From contig NZ_KQ961858.1 of the NCBI RefSeq assembly GCF_001563665.1, positions 1 to 36,305 on the forward strand: a stretch of 36,305 bases of DNA. Direction: 5' to 3'. Source of the stretch: Gardnerella vaginalis (GTDB taxonomy: Bacteria > Actinomycetota > Actinomycetes > Actinomycetales > Bifidobacteriaceae). Both the position numbers and the translations under genes were made by a program. Shown here piece by piece: positions 1 to 8,110 of this stretch; position 1 is the stretch's first letter; every line of letters begins with the position of its first letter. A model generated the notes under the pieces. It had not been told where the DNA came from. It worked only from the letters and a program-made list of their open reading frames with translations, and did not search any database.

Positions 1-80
1 CAATTAAAAGCCTAAACAATGAACACGTTATAAATACTCGAAACGCTAGTCTTCGCTTATAACACGTTTTATAGACCGGC

Positions 81-130
81 TTATAAGTTGAGCAGTCTTA
101 TAAGTTAAGCACGGTTTATGAGTTAAATTA
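81..130. repeat. Imperfect 17-bp tandem repeat, three copies
   Basis: The units start at 81 (TTATAAGTTGAGCAGTC), 98 (TTATAAGTTAAGCACGG) and 115 (TTTATGAGTTAAATTA). They differ at a few positions, as in an old tandem duplication. No coding or regulatory role is visible. Confidence 0.6.
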
Positions 131-131
131 A

Positions 132-159
132 AAACCCCGGGGCTTTAGTCCCAGGGTTT
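132..159 (-). terminator. GC-rich hairpin, terminator-like in the minus direction
   Basis: AAACCC (132-137) pairs with GGGTTT (154-159). Inside it GGGG (139-142) pairs with TCCC (149-152) around the loop CTTTAG. Read on the minus strand the stem is followed by a T tract (GGGGTTTTTAATTT), the usual intrinsic-terminator form. Read on the plus strand the tail is a weak TTTCTAACT. No minus-strand gene lies just to the right, so it may be a bidirectional terminator for a gene left of the window. Confidence 0.5.
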
Positions 160-381
160 CTAACTAAAAGAGAAGAAGAAAATTAAATTATATTAAACAC
201 AACTCAAAACATTAAACTCAATGATTTAAATCCTATTAAAAATAAAACCACACTATCCTGAACAAAAGAATACCAAACCCTTAAAAAACCCTGAAAAAAC
301 AACGTTAATTATCTAAGATTCTTATTTTTTATATTTTATATTATTTCTTACTTATATATTTAAAGCATGAGAACAGTTATA

Positions 382-521
382 ACGTTTGCTAATCGTAAAT
401 AAAGCGATAATTGCGTGTAAATAACGCCACATTGCGAGTAAAGATTGCTCCGCACTAAAATGATCTAAAGTAGACGAGAATAACGAATAGGTCGCGCAAT
501 GACGTTTGCTAATCGTAAATA
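382..521. repeat. Two 20-bp direct repeats 120 bp apart
   Basis: ACGTTTGCTAATCGTAAATA occurs at 382-401 and again at 502-521 without mismatch. The sequence between them is not obviously duplicated. The copies could be protein-binding sites or remnants of a segment duplication. Confidence 0.7.
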
Positions 522-667
522 GGGAAGTTGTGATTACATGTGTGAGAATTTGTTATTAAGTACACTTGTATTATTTTGCGATTGATTGATAGTGTAATAA
601 TTTGTGATTGATTGAATAATGATTTGTAATTTAGTGTGTATGATTTTGCGAGTAATGATCTTAAATT

Positions 668-695
668 TTGGTAATTCTCTAATTTGCCGTATGCT
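668..695 (+). promoter_or_regulatory. Possible promoter of the 702 gene (leaderless)
   Basis: A TATGCT hexamer at 690-695 ends six bases before the ATG at 702. A weak -35-like TTGGTA lies at 668-673, 16 bp upstream. No Shine-Dalgarno sequence precedes the ATG. Together these suggest, but do not prove, a leaderless transcript. Confidence 0.3.
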
Positions 696-701
696 TGAAC
701 T

Positions 702-2441
702 ATGCCTGAAGATATTTCGTCTAATTGTGAAGCTCAGAAGTCAGCTTACGATGGTGTGAAGCCCGAAGAAAATCACTTACAAAATTCAAATAGAGGGCTT
801 TGCTGTGAGTCTAATAGAGAGTTTTGCGATGAGTCTAATGGTGAGCATTTGCATGCAAATAGTGAACTTTGCAATGAACCTTCGCATGCGAATAGAGAAT
901 GTGTGCTTAGTGAAGACGTAGATAGTAGATATGGCGAATGTGACTTGCTTAATGTTGGTGTGAATGCAAATTTGAATATTTCTAATGATTCTAAACTTTA
1001 TGATAGCCGTGTTGATGAAAATGATTTTGCATGTAGTCGCGTTAGTGAAAATGATTCAGATGAAGTAAACGTTGTAAAAAGTAGTGTTGAAAGTTCTACT
1101 ACTCATGATGTTGTAAAGTCTAATGTTAAGTTACCTTTATCTATTTCAGCGCGACTGGGTCAATTGCAATTCCATCTTTCTGGAAAGTTTCGTGTGCTTC
1201 AGTGTGCTGATATACAAGAAAATTCTAAAGTTTCAAAAGATACTATTCGTCTTATTGAAGCTGCTTGTGATGAGGCTAGACCAGATATAGTTATTTTCAC
1301 TGGAAATCAGATTGCGGGATATGATAAAGATTTTTCTAATACTTTTACGCGCCGTCGTTGGGAACATAATTTAGATTTTTCAGATTCTGATTTAGAAGAT
1401 ACGCGTGAAAAAATTCGCAAGCATATAAGTAGCGTTGTAAAACCCTTGGAAGATAGGGGGATTCCGTGGGTTGTAACTTATGGAAATCATGACAATCAGT
1501 GTGGTTTGAGCAATGCACAATTAGATGATTTATATAGAGAATTTCCGGGTTGTTTAAATCATAGCGGAAATATTTCCGATAGAATGGAATATGAAGATAA
1601 AAATTGTGATTTTAGTGAAGAATCTGCCTTTAAATCTGTAAAAGTACAACATGCAAAAGGTGTACAACGCGTGCATGGAATATTGCCTAATCAAGTGATT
1701 TTTCCTTGTGAACCCGGTACTTTAGCTTTGCCTGTAAAAGACTGTAAGAATAAAGATATAGTGTTTTCTTTAGTGTTAGTGGATTCTGGTGACTATTCTC
1801 GCGCGGGTGGTTATGGTGAGCCATCTAAAATAGCTCTCGATTTTTTGAGCAAAATTTCTAGCTTTTTGCCTGCAAGGTTTTGTGTATTCCAGCATTTTGC
1901 TCTTAAGCAATATTACGATTTGCTTAGAGAAGTACCTAAGAAAAATGCAAGTGCTGAGCGTGCGATAGAAGGGTATCGTGCTTTTAGTGGAAAATACTAT
2001 GTGTTAGATGAGTCTAAAGTTTTATCTGATTGTTATCTGAGTGAAGGCGTAAGCTGTCCAGATCTAGATAGTGGTGAATTTGCTATTTTGCGTAAAAATG
2101 GCACGTTTTCTATTGCTTCTGGGCATGATCACCGTAATTCTTTTGCAGGTAGAGAGAAGTCACATAATATGCTGCTTGTTTCTACTCCAACTTGTGGATT
2201 TGCTTCTTATGGTCCTGAGCCTTATAAGCGCGGTATTCGTCTTTTTGAATTTGATATACGTCATCCATTTGAACCTCGTACTCAGATGCTTGAGTTTGGT
2301 AAATTAGTTGGTAAGCCATCATCTCGTAAAGCCTATACTTATGGTCTAACTGCAGAATCTGAACACAATCTTCCTGAAGTTGATTTATTGCGCAAGCCGT
2401 CTATGTTTGCGCGTTTAATTCATAGATTACGTAAAAGGTGA
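702..2441 (+). CDS. Calcineurin-like metallophosphoesterase family protein
   Basis: Probable metal-dependent phosphoesterase; the substrate is unknown. From about residue 150 the protein has the ordered motifs of the calcineurin-like fold: the VLQCADIQ strand (D170), FTGNQ (residues 200-203), YGNHDN (GNHD at 261-264), FQHF (H398) and SGHDH (H475 and H477). Two usual metal ligands look changed: the His of the first motif (DxH) is Gln172, and the Asp of the second (GD) is Asn202. I believe GNQ occurs in related bifidobacterial proteins but cannot confirm it. Residues 1-145 are low-complexity, rich in Ser, Asn, Glu and Cys, with repeats such as CCESNREFCDESNGEH. No signal peptide or membrane segment is visible. 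There is no other Met before residue 300, so this start is kept despite lacking a ribosome-binding site. A GTG or TTG start nearer the domain is possible. Confidence 0.8.
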   Translation: MPEDISSNCEAQKSAYDGVKPEENHLQNSNRGLCCESNREFCDESNGEHLHANSELCNEPSHANRECVLSEDVDSRYGECDLLNVGVNANLNISNDSKLYDSRVDENDFACSRVSENDSDEVNVVKSSVESSTTHDVVKSNVKLPLSISARLGQLQFHLSGKFRVLQCADIQENSKVSKDTIRLIEAACDEARPDIVIFTGNQIAGYDKDFSNTFTRRRWEHNLDFSDSDLEDTREKIRKHISSVVKPLEDRGIPWVVTYGNHDNQCGLSNAQLDDLYREFPGCLNHSGNISDRMEYEDKNCDFSEESAFKSVKVQHAKGVQRVHGILPNQVIFPCEPGTLALPVKDCKNKDIVFSLVLVDSGDYSRAGGYGEPSKIALDFLSKISSFLPARFCVFQHFALKQYYDLLREVPKKNASAERAIEGYRAFSGKYYVLDESKVLSDCYLSEGVSCPDLDSGEFAILRKNGTFSIASGHDHRNSFAGREKSHNMLLVSTPTCGFASYGPEPYKRGIRLFEFDIRHPFEPRTQMLEFGKLVGKPSSRKAYTYGLTAESEHNLPEVDLLRKPSMFARLIHRLRKR

Positions 2442-2757
2442 TTTGTTTTAGTTTTTGTTTTAGTTTTTGTTTTAGTTTTAGTTTTTGTTTTAGTGCTTTA
2501 TTGATTAGATTTGCTGATTTGCTTTAATTTTTAGTGCTTATTGCTGTCGTGCGAGAGTTTCGTGCGTTTGTATATACGTATTTCATACGCGCATTTTGTA
2601 CGCGCGTTTTGAAAGTCTGTTTCGTGGGTAAGTCTTTCGCTATTATATATATAGTATTTTGAGTGCGCTGCAATTTTCATGCAAAATGTGAGTTTTCTTG
2701 TCAGCGATTGCTTATGGGAGTTTTGACTATGCACGCGCGTAAACGAAAGAGGTAAAT
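2442..2757. other. Intergenic region upstream of murA, with repeats
   Basis: It starts with an imperfect T-rich tandem repeat of TTTTAGTTTTTG units (about 2442-2495). A 13-bp tandem repeat follows, TACGCGCATTTTG (2586-2598) and TACGCGCGTTTTG (2599-2611). A possible -10 of the TATATA type lies in 2641-2652, with TTCGTG at 2621-2626 as a weak -35 candidate 17 bp before it. No hairpin terminator for the upstream gene is evident. Confidence 0.5.
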
Positions 2758-4110
2758 GTGTTTGCACAGAGCGTAGCTGATACTAGCGATAATAACGCAT
2801 TAGATGTGTTACATGTTGAAGGTGGTAAGCCCTTAAATGGCACTATTAAGGTACGTGGTGCGAAAAATTTCGTCAGTAAGGCAATGGTTGCGGCACTGCT
2901 TGCTGCTGAAAAATCTACATTAAAAAATGTTCCCGAAATTCGCGATGTGCATGTTGTTTCAGATTTATTGCGTTTGCATGGTGTTAATGTTGATGTAAAT
3001 GTTTCTGATGGTATTGTTGAAATTGATGCTGCAAAAGTTCAATTAGCAGACGTTGCAGATGTTGATACTCTTTCAGGTTCTTCTCGTATTCCAATACTTT
3101 TCTCTGGTCCATTGTTACATCGTTTAGGGGAAGCTTTTATACCTGCACTAGGCGGTTGTAATATTGGTGGACGCCCTATTGATTTTCATTTAGAAACCTT
3201 GAGAAAATTGGGCGCTAATGTAGATAAAGATCACGAGGATGGCATACATATAACTGCTCCTTACGGTTTGCATGGAACTAAAATTCATTTGCCTTATCCG
3301 TCTGTTGGTGCAACTGAGCAAACATTATTAGCAGCTGTTTTAGCTGAAGGACGTACTGAAGTTTCTGGAGCTGCAATTGAACCTGAAATTATGGATTTGG
3401 TTGCTGTATTACAAAAAATGGGCGCTATTATTTCGGTTGATGTTGACAGGACTTTCCGTATTGAAGGCGTTGAAGAGCTGCATGGATATACTCACACTGC
3501 TTTAACTGATCGTATTGAGGCTGCATCGTGGGCTTCTGCTGCATTAGCAACTCATGGAGATGTGTTTATTAAAGGTGCAACTCAGCCTGAAATGATGACT
3601 TTCCTGAATGTTTTTCGTAAAGTTGGCGGTCGTTTTGATGTTACTGATCAAGGCATTCGTTTTTGGCATCCGGGCGGTGACTTGCAACCTGTTGCGATTG
3701 AAACAGATGTGCATCCTGGTTTTATGACTGATTGGCAGCAGCCTTTGGTTGTGGCTCTTACTCAAGCAAAAGGTTTGAGTATTGTGCATGAAACAGTGTA
3801 TGAAAACAGGTTTGGTTTTACTAAGCCTTTGGTTGATATGGGTGCAAAAGTTCAGCTTTATAGAGAATGTTTAGGATCTTTGCCGTGTCGTTTCCAGCAG
3901 CGTAATTATAAGCATTCTGCTGTGATTTTTGGACCTACTCCTTTAACTGGTCAAGATATTGATGTTCCTGATTTGCGTGGTGGTTTTAGTCATTTGATTG
4001 CTGCATTGACTGCTAAAGGTCCGTCTAATGTACACGGAATTTCGTTGATTGATCGCGGTTATGCTGATTTTCGTGGCAAGCTGCTTGCTTTAGGTGCAAA
4101 TATTGATTAG
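2758..4110 (+). CDS. murA: UDP-N-acetylglucosamine 1-carboxyvinyltransferase (MurA)
   Basis: First committed enzyme of peptidoglycan synthesis. In the cytoplasm it transfers enolpyruvate from phosphoenolpyruvate to UDP-GlcNAc and is the target of fosfomycin. The 450 residues fit a full-length MurA. GAKNFVSKAM near the N-terminus supplies the conserved Lys36-Asn37 pair. The active-site loop is GGCNIGGRPID with Cys134, which corresponds to E. coli Cys115, so the common resistance change of Cys to Asp is absent. RIEAASW in the middle and the C-terminal DLRGGFSHLIAAL segment are also typical. The start is a GTG at 2758, placed behind GAAAGAGG (2745-2752). An ATG two bases earlier is out of frame. 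The gene is flanked by a promoter-like region and a strong terminator, so it is probably transcribed alone. Confidence 0.95.
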   Translation: MFAQSVADTSDNNALDVLHVEGGKPLNGTIKVRGAKNFVSKAMVAALLAAEKSTLKNVPEIRDVHVVSDLLRLHGVNVDVNVSDGIVEIDAAKVQLADVADVDTLSGSSRIPILFSGPLLHRLGEAFIPALGGCNIGGRPIDFHLETLRKLGANVDKDHEDGIHITAPYGLHGTKIHLPYPSVGATEQTLLAAVLAEGRTEVSGAAIEPEIMDLVAVLQKMGAIISVDVDRTFRIEGVEELHGYTHTALTDRIEAASWASAALATHGDVFIKGATQPEMMTFLNVFRKVGGRFDVTDQGIRFWHPGGDLQPVAIETDVHPGFMTDWQQPLVVALTQAKGLSIVHETVYENRFGFTKPLVDMGAKVQLYRECLGSLPCRFQQRNYKHSAVIFGPTPLTGQDIDVPDLRGGFSHLIAALTAKGPSNVHGISLIDRGYADFRGKLLALGANID

Positions 4111-4525
4111 CTATTAGTTTGTTAGTTTTTTAAGCTGCTGAATCTTAGTTTTTTAAGTGGCTAAAGCGATGTTTGTCTATTAAAGCGTCATATGTTTCTG
4201 TGTGTTATAGTTTTCTAGGTGTTTTAGAGCGTTCGCAAGATTCTTGTGAACGCTTTTTGTTTTACATTAGTGTTAGATTTTGTAATATTTAGTTTGTTTA
4301 TGTAATAAAAATGTTGTGTTAAACTTTCGACCACATTGGCGGAAAAAGCTTGGCTTAGTAAAAAATCTTCATTAAAGTAATATTCACATTGAAGTGTAGC
4401 TGCTTTAAATAATTGTTTTTAGAGTAAAAAAGTTTGCGTATTTGGTTTTATGGTTTTTGTTTGAGAGTAGATGTTATTTGGAAGCGCACATAGCAATATG
4501 CGAATTGCTGAAAATTGGGGGAATA
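4111..4525. other. Intergenic region between murA and the kinase gene
   Basis: It holds the murA terminator (4228-4258). Just after it lies a weak promoter candidate, TTTACA (4261-4266) and TAATAT (4283-4288) with a 16-bp spacer. A further 230 bp of AT-rich leader follow before the kinase start. An open frame extends back to 4442, but its only ribosome-binding site is the one serving 4526. Confidence 0.45.
4228..4262 (+). terminator. Intrinsic terminator after murA
   Basis: AGCGTTCGCAAG (4228-4239), loop ATT, then CTTGTGAACGCT (4243-4254). This gives a 12-bp stem with one G-T pair, followed by TTTTTGTTTT. It lies 117 bases after the murA stop. Confidence 0.9.
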
Positions 4526-7141
4526 ATGAATTGCGTAGGTGGTAGATACCAGCTACTTGGCGAGTTGGGGCGAGGTGGCACGTCTATAGTGTATCTCGCT
4601 GTAGATAATGTATTGCAATGCAAATGGACTGTGAAAGAAGTTGTTCTTGAACAGTCTAATCAGTCTGCAGATGTATTGAAACAGGCATTGCGTGCAGAAA
4701 TCGCTATTCTTAATCGCTGTGATAACCCGTATATACCACGTATTGTCAATTATTTTGAAGAAGGGAATCGTGCTTACATAGTTCGTGATTATGTTCAAGG
4801 AAATCCACTTTCTTATATAGTTTCTAAGAATGGTGCTCAAAATATTAAATTTGTGATCCGTATTGGTATTGAATTATGTGAAATATTAAAGTATTTGCAT
4901 AATTTGCATCCTGCTGTTGTTTATGGTGATATGAAGCCATCGAATGTGATGATAAATCATGATGGTCACGTAAAACTTATAGATTTTGGTGCTGCTCAAG
5001 AATTGCGTACAATTCAGCGAGAAAACTTAATGAATAGTAGTAACGTGACTTTTGGAACTAAAAGTTTTGCTGCTCCTGAACAATTTTCTAATTTAGGATT
5101 AGTAAGTGTTCAATCAGATATTTATTCTCTTTCTGCAACTTTAGCTTATGCGCTTTTTGGTAGAAAAGTTAATGGGAAGATTGATTTTTCGCGATTTTGC
5201 ACTGTAGATGATTGTAATGAATTAGACTTTTGCTCTACATCCGGTGTTTCTAGTGTTCTGGGTGCCTCTAGTTCTCGTAGCGTATCTAATGCGTGCGAAA
5301 CATCTAGCATGTTTCATGATGGCAATTATAAGCGAGTGAGCGCTTTAGATAGAGATGGCTATGCGGATGATAAAAATAATTTTTGTCGAAAGTCTAATGA
5401 TGGATTTGATGAAAGTTTGTTATTAAATAATTATGTAATGGCAAAATTATGTAGTGTTATAGCTCGCGGTATGTGCATAAAACCAGAGAACAGATATAAA
5501 TCTTGCGATTTCATGATGGAAGATTTGCTAAATTTGCAAGAATTATTGATCAAAAATAAATATTGCAATAAAAATATGAAAATTGCTGAATCTCAGGGTT
5601 GTGAATTGCATGTTTGTGAATCTCGTGATTGTGGATTGCATGGTTGTAAATCTCTGGATTGCGAATCGTCATCTTGCGAATCGCGTGATAGCAAATTGCG
5701 TGATTGTGAATCTAGCGATTGTAAATCGTATTCCGGAAAATCTAAGTCAGATAGTTCAGTTGCTAGTAATTTAGATCTTAAAAAATCAAATTATATTGAG
5801 TTAAATTCTCGTGAATCTCGTGATTGTGAATCTGGTGTTCGTGAATCATCATCTCATGAATCGGGTATCGATAATTCAAGTTTTAGTCAGTTTGATAGAA
5901 AGTCTAATAGAGTTAAGAAATCATTTGTTAGTAGAAGAGAAATTAGGGCTAGAAAACGTAGGCATTTTGCTTATGTTTTAGTTCTAGCGATTTCTGGGTT
6001 ATTGTGTTTTGTGCTTAGTCCAGTAAGTTTTGCTGTTTCTCAGCGTGTTCGTAATGAGAATTATGACAGAAATATTCGCAATTGTTCTTTAGCATTGGAT
6101 TCTGAAAATGCTGAAATGTATTGCGAGCGTGCAATAAGTGATGAGTCTATGCCTATGACACCTTTATTGCAATTATTGAAATATCACTGTAGAGATTTTC
6201 GTTGGGATTCTCGCGAAAGGCGCGTATTTAATAAATTGCTTTCGAAATATGATTCTAGATTGCGTAGTCAAAGTGAATTGTGGTCTAAGCTTTCTTTTGA
6301 GATTGGTAAAGCGTATTGGTTTTATGCTTTTGATTTTACTAAATCAGAAAATGTTGGGAATAATTCACTCTTAATTGATAGAAATGATAAATTGAAGAAT
6401 TCTTCATCTCAAGATGATGCTTTAGAAAATGAGTATGTTGAATATGTTCATGAAGCATTAGATTGGTTTGATAAAGCATCGCATGATGTTAGTTATCAGC
6501 AGCATGAGCTTATTTCGTTATATAAATCTGTTGCTAGTGCATATTTTAAGATAATACAAAATTCTCAAGTTGATTCTAAAGAAGATAGTGCTATTGGAGA
6601 TAAAAATGTTGGAAATTCTGATAAAAGTTTTAGCGATAATGAGAAAGAGAGTAATAGTGTAAAAGATGTTTATACGGATTCGTATTATCGCAATTTTTGT
6701 ATGAATCTTCTCGACTTTCTTGAAGTAAATCGTAATAGCAGTAATGAAGTTGTTCGTATTGGTAGTGCAGAAGTTGCATTAGATAGTGCTCAATTCTTGG
6801 AGAAAAAATTAAGTTCTGAAGAAGATAGTAATTCTATAGAAAAGCTTTATAATCTTTCGCTTGATATAGCTAAATCAACTAAGACTACAAGTTATGTAAC
6901 AGAATCACGTAAAAAACAATTGCTTAGTGTTTTTGAACTTTTTGAAAGTAGCAAGAATGTTAATCACGATGTAGTAAAAGGGATTCTTATTAAAAAAGAA
7001 GATTTGAGTTCAAATAAATATGCAAATACTGGTGGAGTAATTATCAATGATGACAGTAAAGATTCTGAGAAAGATTCTGAGAAAGGAGATAATAAAGCAT
7101 CGCGTAAAGCATTTGGTAAAGGCTCTAAGAAGGGAAAATAA
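4526..7141 (+). CDS. Membrane-anchored Ser/Thr protein kinase with Cys/Ser-repeat linker
   Basis: Eukaryotic-type (Hanks) kinase that phosphorylates Ser or Thr on unknown partners. The cytoplasmic kinase domain (about residues 8-345) has the glycine loop LGRGGTS (14-20), Lys37 in WTVKEV, the catalytic loop YGDMKPSN (D135, K137) in place of HRD, DFG (D153) and AAPEQ, so it should be active. The C-lobe has a Ser-rich insert of roughly 85 residues. A linker (about 350-480) with repeated CES-R-DC units precedes one membrane helix (about 480-504). Some 365 extracellular residues follow, mostly polar and predicted helical, with no PASTA domain. The start at 4526 is chosen because TTGGGGGAA stands just before it and the protein then begins at the kinase fold; the frame is open from 4442. 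The C-terminus is Lys/Ser/Asp-rich. It is followed by a small membrane protein and a large surface protein that could be partners (inference). Confidence 0.85.
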   Translation: MNCVGGRYQLLGELGRGGTSIVYLAVDNVLQCKWTVKEVVLEQSNQSADVLKQALRAEIAILNRCDNPYIPRIVNYFEEGNRAYIVRDYVQGNPLSYIVSKNGAQNIKFVIRIGIELCEILKYLHNLHPAVVYGDMKPSNVMINHDGHVKLIDFGAAQELRTIQRENLMNSSNVTFGTKSFAAPEQFSNLGLVSVQSDIYSLSATLAYALFGRKVNGKIDFSRFCTVDDCNELDFCSTSGVSSVLGASSSRSVSNACETSSMFHDGNYKRVSALDRDGYADDKNNFCRKSNDGFDESLLLNNYVMAKLCSVIARGMCIKPENRYKSCDFMMEDLLNLQELLIKNKYCNKNMKIAESQGCELHVCESRDCGLHGCKSLDCESSSCESRDSKLRDCESSDCKSYSGKSKSDSSVASNLDLKKSNYIELNSRESRDCESGVRESSSHESGIDNSSFSQFDRKSNRVKKSFVSRREIRARKRRHFAYVLVLAISGLLCFVLSPVSFAVSQRVRNENYDRNIRNCSLALDSENAEMYCERAISDESMPMTPLLQLLKYHCRDFRWDSRERRVFNKLLSKYDSRLRSQSELWSKLSFEIGKAYWFYAFDFTKSENVGNNSLLIDRNDKLKNSSSQDDALENEYVEYVHEALDWFDKASHDVSYQQHELISLYKSVASAYFKIIQNSQVDSKEDSAIGDKNVGNSDKSFSDNEKESNSVKDVYTDSYYRNFCMNLLDFLEVNRNSSNEVVRIGSAEVALDSAQFLEKKLSSEEDSNSIEKLYNLSLDIAKSTKTTSYVTESRKKQLLSVFELFESSKNVNHDVVKGILIKKEDLSSNKYANTGGVIINDDSKDSEKDSEKGDNKASRKAFGKGSKKGK
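5577..5865 (+). repeat. Imperfect short repeats encoding Cys/Ser-rich linker
   Basis: Degenerate units of 15-18 bp of the type TGTGAATCTCGTGATTG recur many times between 5590 and 5720, and again near 5805-5850. They encode Cys-Glu-Ser-Arg-Asp-Cys-like peptides within the cytoplasmic linker of the kinase. The array is in frame throughout, so unit gain or loss in multiples of three would alter linker length only. Confidence 0.75.
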
Positions 7142-7204
7142 GGAAAGAAAGTAAGGAAATTGAATGAAGTTAAAGAAAGAAAAAGTTAGCTAAGGAGGGA
7201 AGTT

Positions 7205-7264
7205 AAGTGGGGGTGTGTTAAGTAGGGGTGTGTTAAGTAGGGATGTGTTAAGTAGGGATGTGTT
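7205..7264. repeat. 15-bp G-rich tandem repeat, four copies
   Basis: The units are AAGTGGGGGTGTGTT, AAGTAGGGGTGTGTT and AAGTAGGGATGTGTT twice, end to end. Each carries a run of three to five G and an in-frame TAA/TAG pattern, so it is not coding. Copies differ only in the G-run, in the style of replication slippage. Confidence 0.9.
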
Positions 7265-7282
7265 AAGAAAGTTAAGAACTTT

Positions 7283-7330
7283 AAGAAGGGAGTTAAGAAG
7301 GGAGTTAAGAAGGGAGTTGAGAAGGAAATT
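7283..7330. repeat. 12-bp purine tandem repeat, three exact copies and one degenerate
   Basis: AAGAAGGGAGTT occurs at 7283, 7295 and 7307, then as GAGAAGGAAATT at 7319. Looser copies run to about 7365. It is distinct from the 15-bp array just upstream but similar in composition. Confidence 0.85.
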
Positions 7331-7429
7331 TAAGAAAGGAAGTTAAGAAATTTAAGAAGGAAGATTTGAAACCTGAAAATAAAGGATCTTGCAGAAAAGA
7401 GATAAAAATCATTTGTGAGCCTAGAAAAG

Positions 7430-7591
7430 ATGGGAGGCGTGGATAGCTATGAAATAAATGAAGATAAAGAAAATCTTAATAATATTTCTGAAGGAACGAA
7501 TTGGAGTAGTACGCGAGTTGAATACAACAAAAATATAAAAAGAAAAATAAATGAATTAGATTTCTTCATAAAATTTAGTTCATTTGCATGA
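7430..7591 (+). CDS. Possible small protein, 53 residues, unknown
   Basis: An open frame from ATG 7430 to TGA 7589-7591, or from GTG 7415, encodes a polar, Asn/Glu/Lys-rich peptide. It begins MGGVDSYEINEDKENL and ends with the short hydrophobic stretch LDFFIKFSSFA. I recognise no family. Its stop is 14 bases before the supported start of the next gene and overlaps an upstream ATG of that gene as ATGA, which would allow translational coupling. Against it: the ribosome-binding site is weak, the frame is short, and the spacer upstream is repetitive. It may be chance or a remnant. Confidence 0.3.
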   Translation: MGGVDSYEINEDKENLNNISEGTNWSSTRVEYNKNIKRKINELDFFIKFSSFA

Positions 7592-7605
7592 GTTTCGGGG
7601 GATTT

Positions 7606-8058
7606 ATGACAGCTGGAATGTGGAGCATGCTGGGGTATTTTTTGCTAATAATTGGAGCTTTACTATGCTTTAGTGCAATTATTGTGTCAAAAATCATAAA
7701 GATAAAACGTGCGATTAGATATATAAGTTCGTTTTTATACACTTCTGCAAGACATAGTCATAAATCATCTTTAAATTCTAGAAAGCTTTTTCTTCGTTGT
7801 AAGTCGAATCTTGCAGGTGCATGTTTGATTGATAAGGGTTCTGCTGATAAGGGTTCTGCTGATACGTATTCAGTTGATACGTCTTTGGCTGATGTAAATC
7901 ATGCTGTAAGTATAAGGCATATGAATCGCAAGAATAGAGTTAATAATTTAACTAGTGTGAATCGCGCGAATTATATGAGTGACGTAAACAAGTCGAATAT
8001 AGTTACTTCAAAATCTCGTTCTGCTTGTGCTAAAAAGCGTTTGCGTGCTCTTGTTTGA
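7606..8058 (+). CDS. Small single-pass membrane protein, unknown
   Basis: No family recognised. The protein of about 150 residues opens with one strongly hydrophobic helix (MWSMLGYFLLIIGALLCFSA, then IIVSKIIKIKR), followed by a basic, probably cytoplasmic, tail of about 110 residues rich in Ser, Asn, Lys and Arg. The tail holds a short repeat, DKGSADKGSAD, made by a tandem 15-bp unit. The ATG at 7606 is preferred over the in-frame ATG at 7588 because GGGGG (7597-7601) sits five bases before it. The same G5 signal precedes the kinase and the next gene. It lies between those two, 52 bases before the second, so a shared transcript and a role in the same surface system are likely but inferred. 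Confidence 0.65.
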   Translation: MTAGMWSMLGYFLLIIGALLCFSAIIVSKIIKIKRAIRYISSFLYTSARHSHKSSLNSRKLFLRCKSNLAGACLIDKGSADKGSADTYSVDTSLADVNHAVSIRHMNRKNRVNNLTSVNRANYMSDVNKSNIVTSKSRSACAKKRLRALV

Positions 8059-8110
8059 GTGCGCTATTCGAATGATTGTATAGAAAATATCACTATTTAT
8101 TGGGGGAAAT

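Larger units (their letters stand above)
1..701. other. AT-rich non-coding region with short repeats
   Basis: No convincing gene is visible on either strand. The stretch holds a triple imperfect 17-bp repeat (81-130), a GC-rich hairpin (132-159), two copies of a 20-bp direct repeat exactly 120 bp apart (382-401 and 502-521), and two copies of a TTTGYGATTGATTGA-like motif near 575 and 603. The right end should contain the promoter of the gene at 702. No RNA gene was recognised. Confidence 0.6.
7142..7429. other. Purine-rich non-coding spacer after the kinase
   Basis: Almost all A and G on the plus strand, with stop codons in every forward frame. It contains the tandem repeats 7205-7264 and 7283-7330. 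No terminator hairpin is seen, so transcription may run on into the next genes. It may be decayed coding sequence continuing the Lys/Ser-rich kinase tail, but I cannot show that. Confidence 0.5.

Noticed and set aside
1..701. Replication origin
   Set aside because: It is AT-rich with repeats, but I see no DnaA-box cluster and no dnaA, dnaN or rpmH gene beside it.
4442..4525. N-terminal extension of the kinase
   Set aside because: There is no ribosome-binding site at 4442, and the kinase fold begins right after the ATG at 4526, which follows GGGGG.
7205..7264. Canonical G-quadruplex
   Set aside because: The G-runs are separated by 11-12 bases, too long for a standard motif. It is kept only as a weak possibility within the finding on the arrays.
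7205..7330. CRISPR array
   Set aside because: The units are directly adjacent and 12-15 bp long, with no unique spacers and no cas genes nearby. The same applies to the other tandem arrays in the window.
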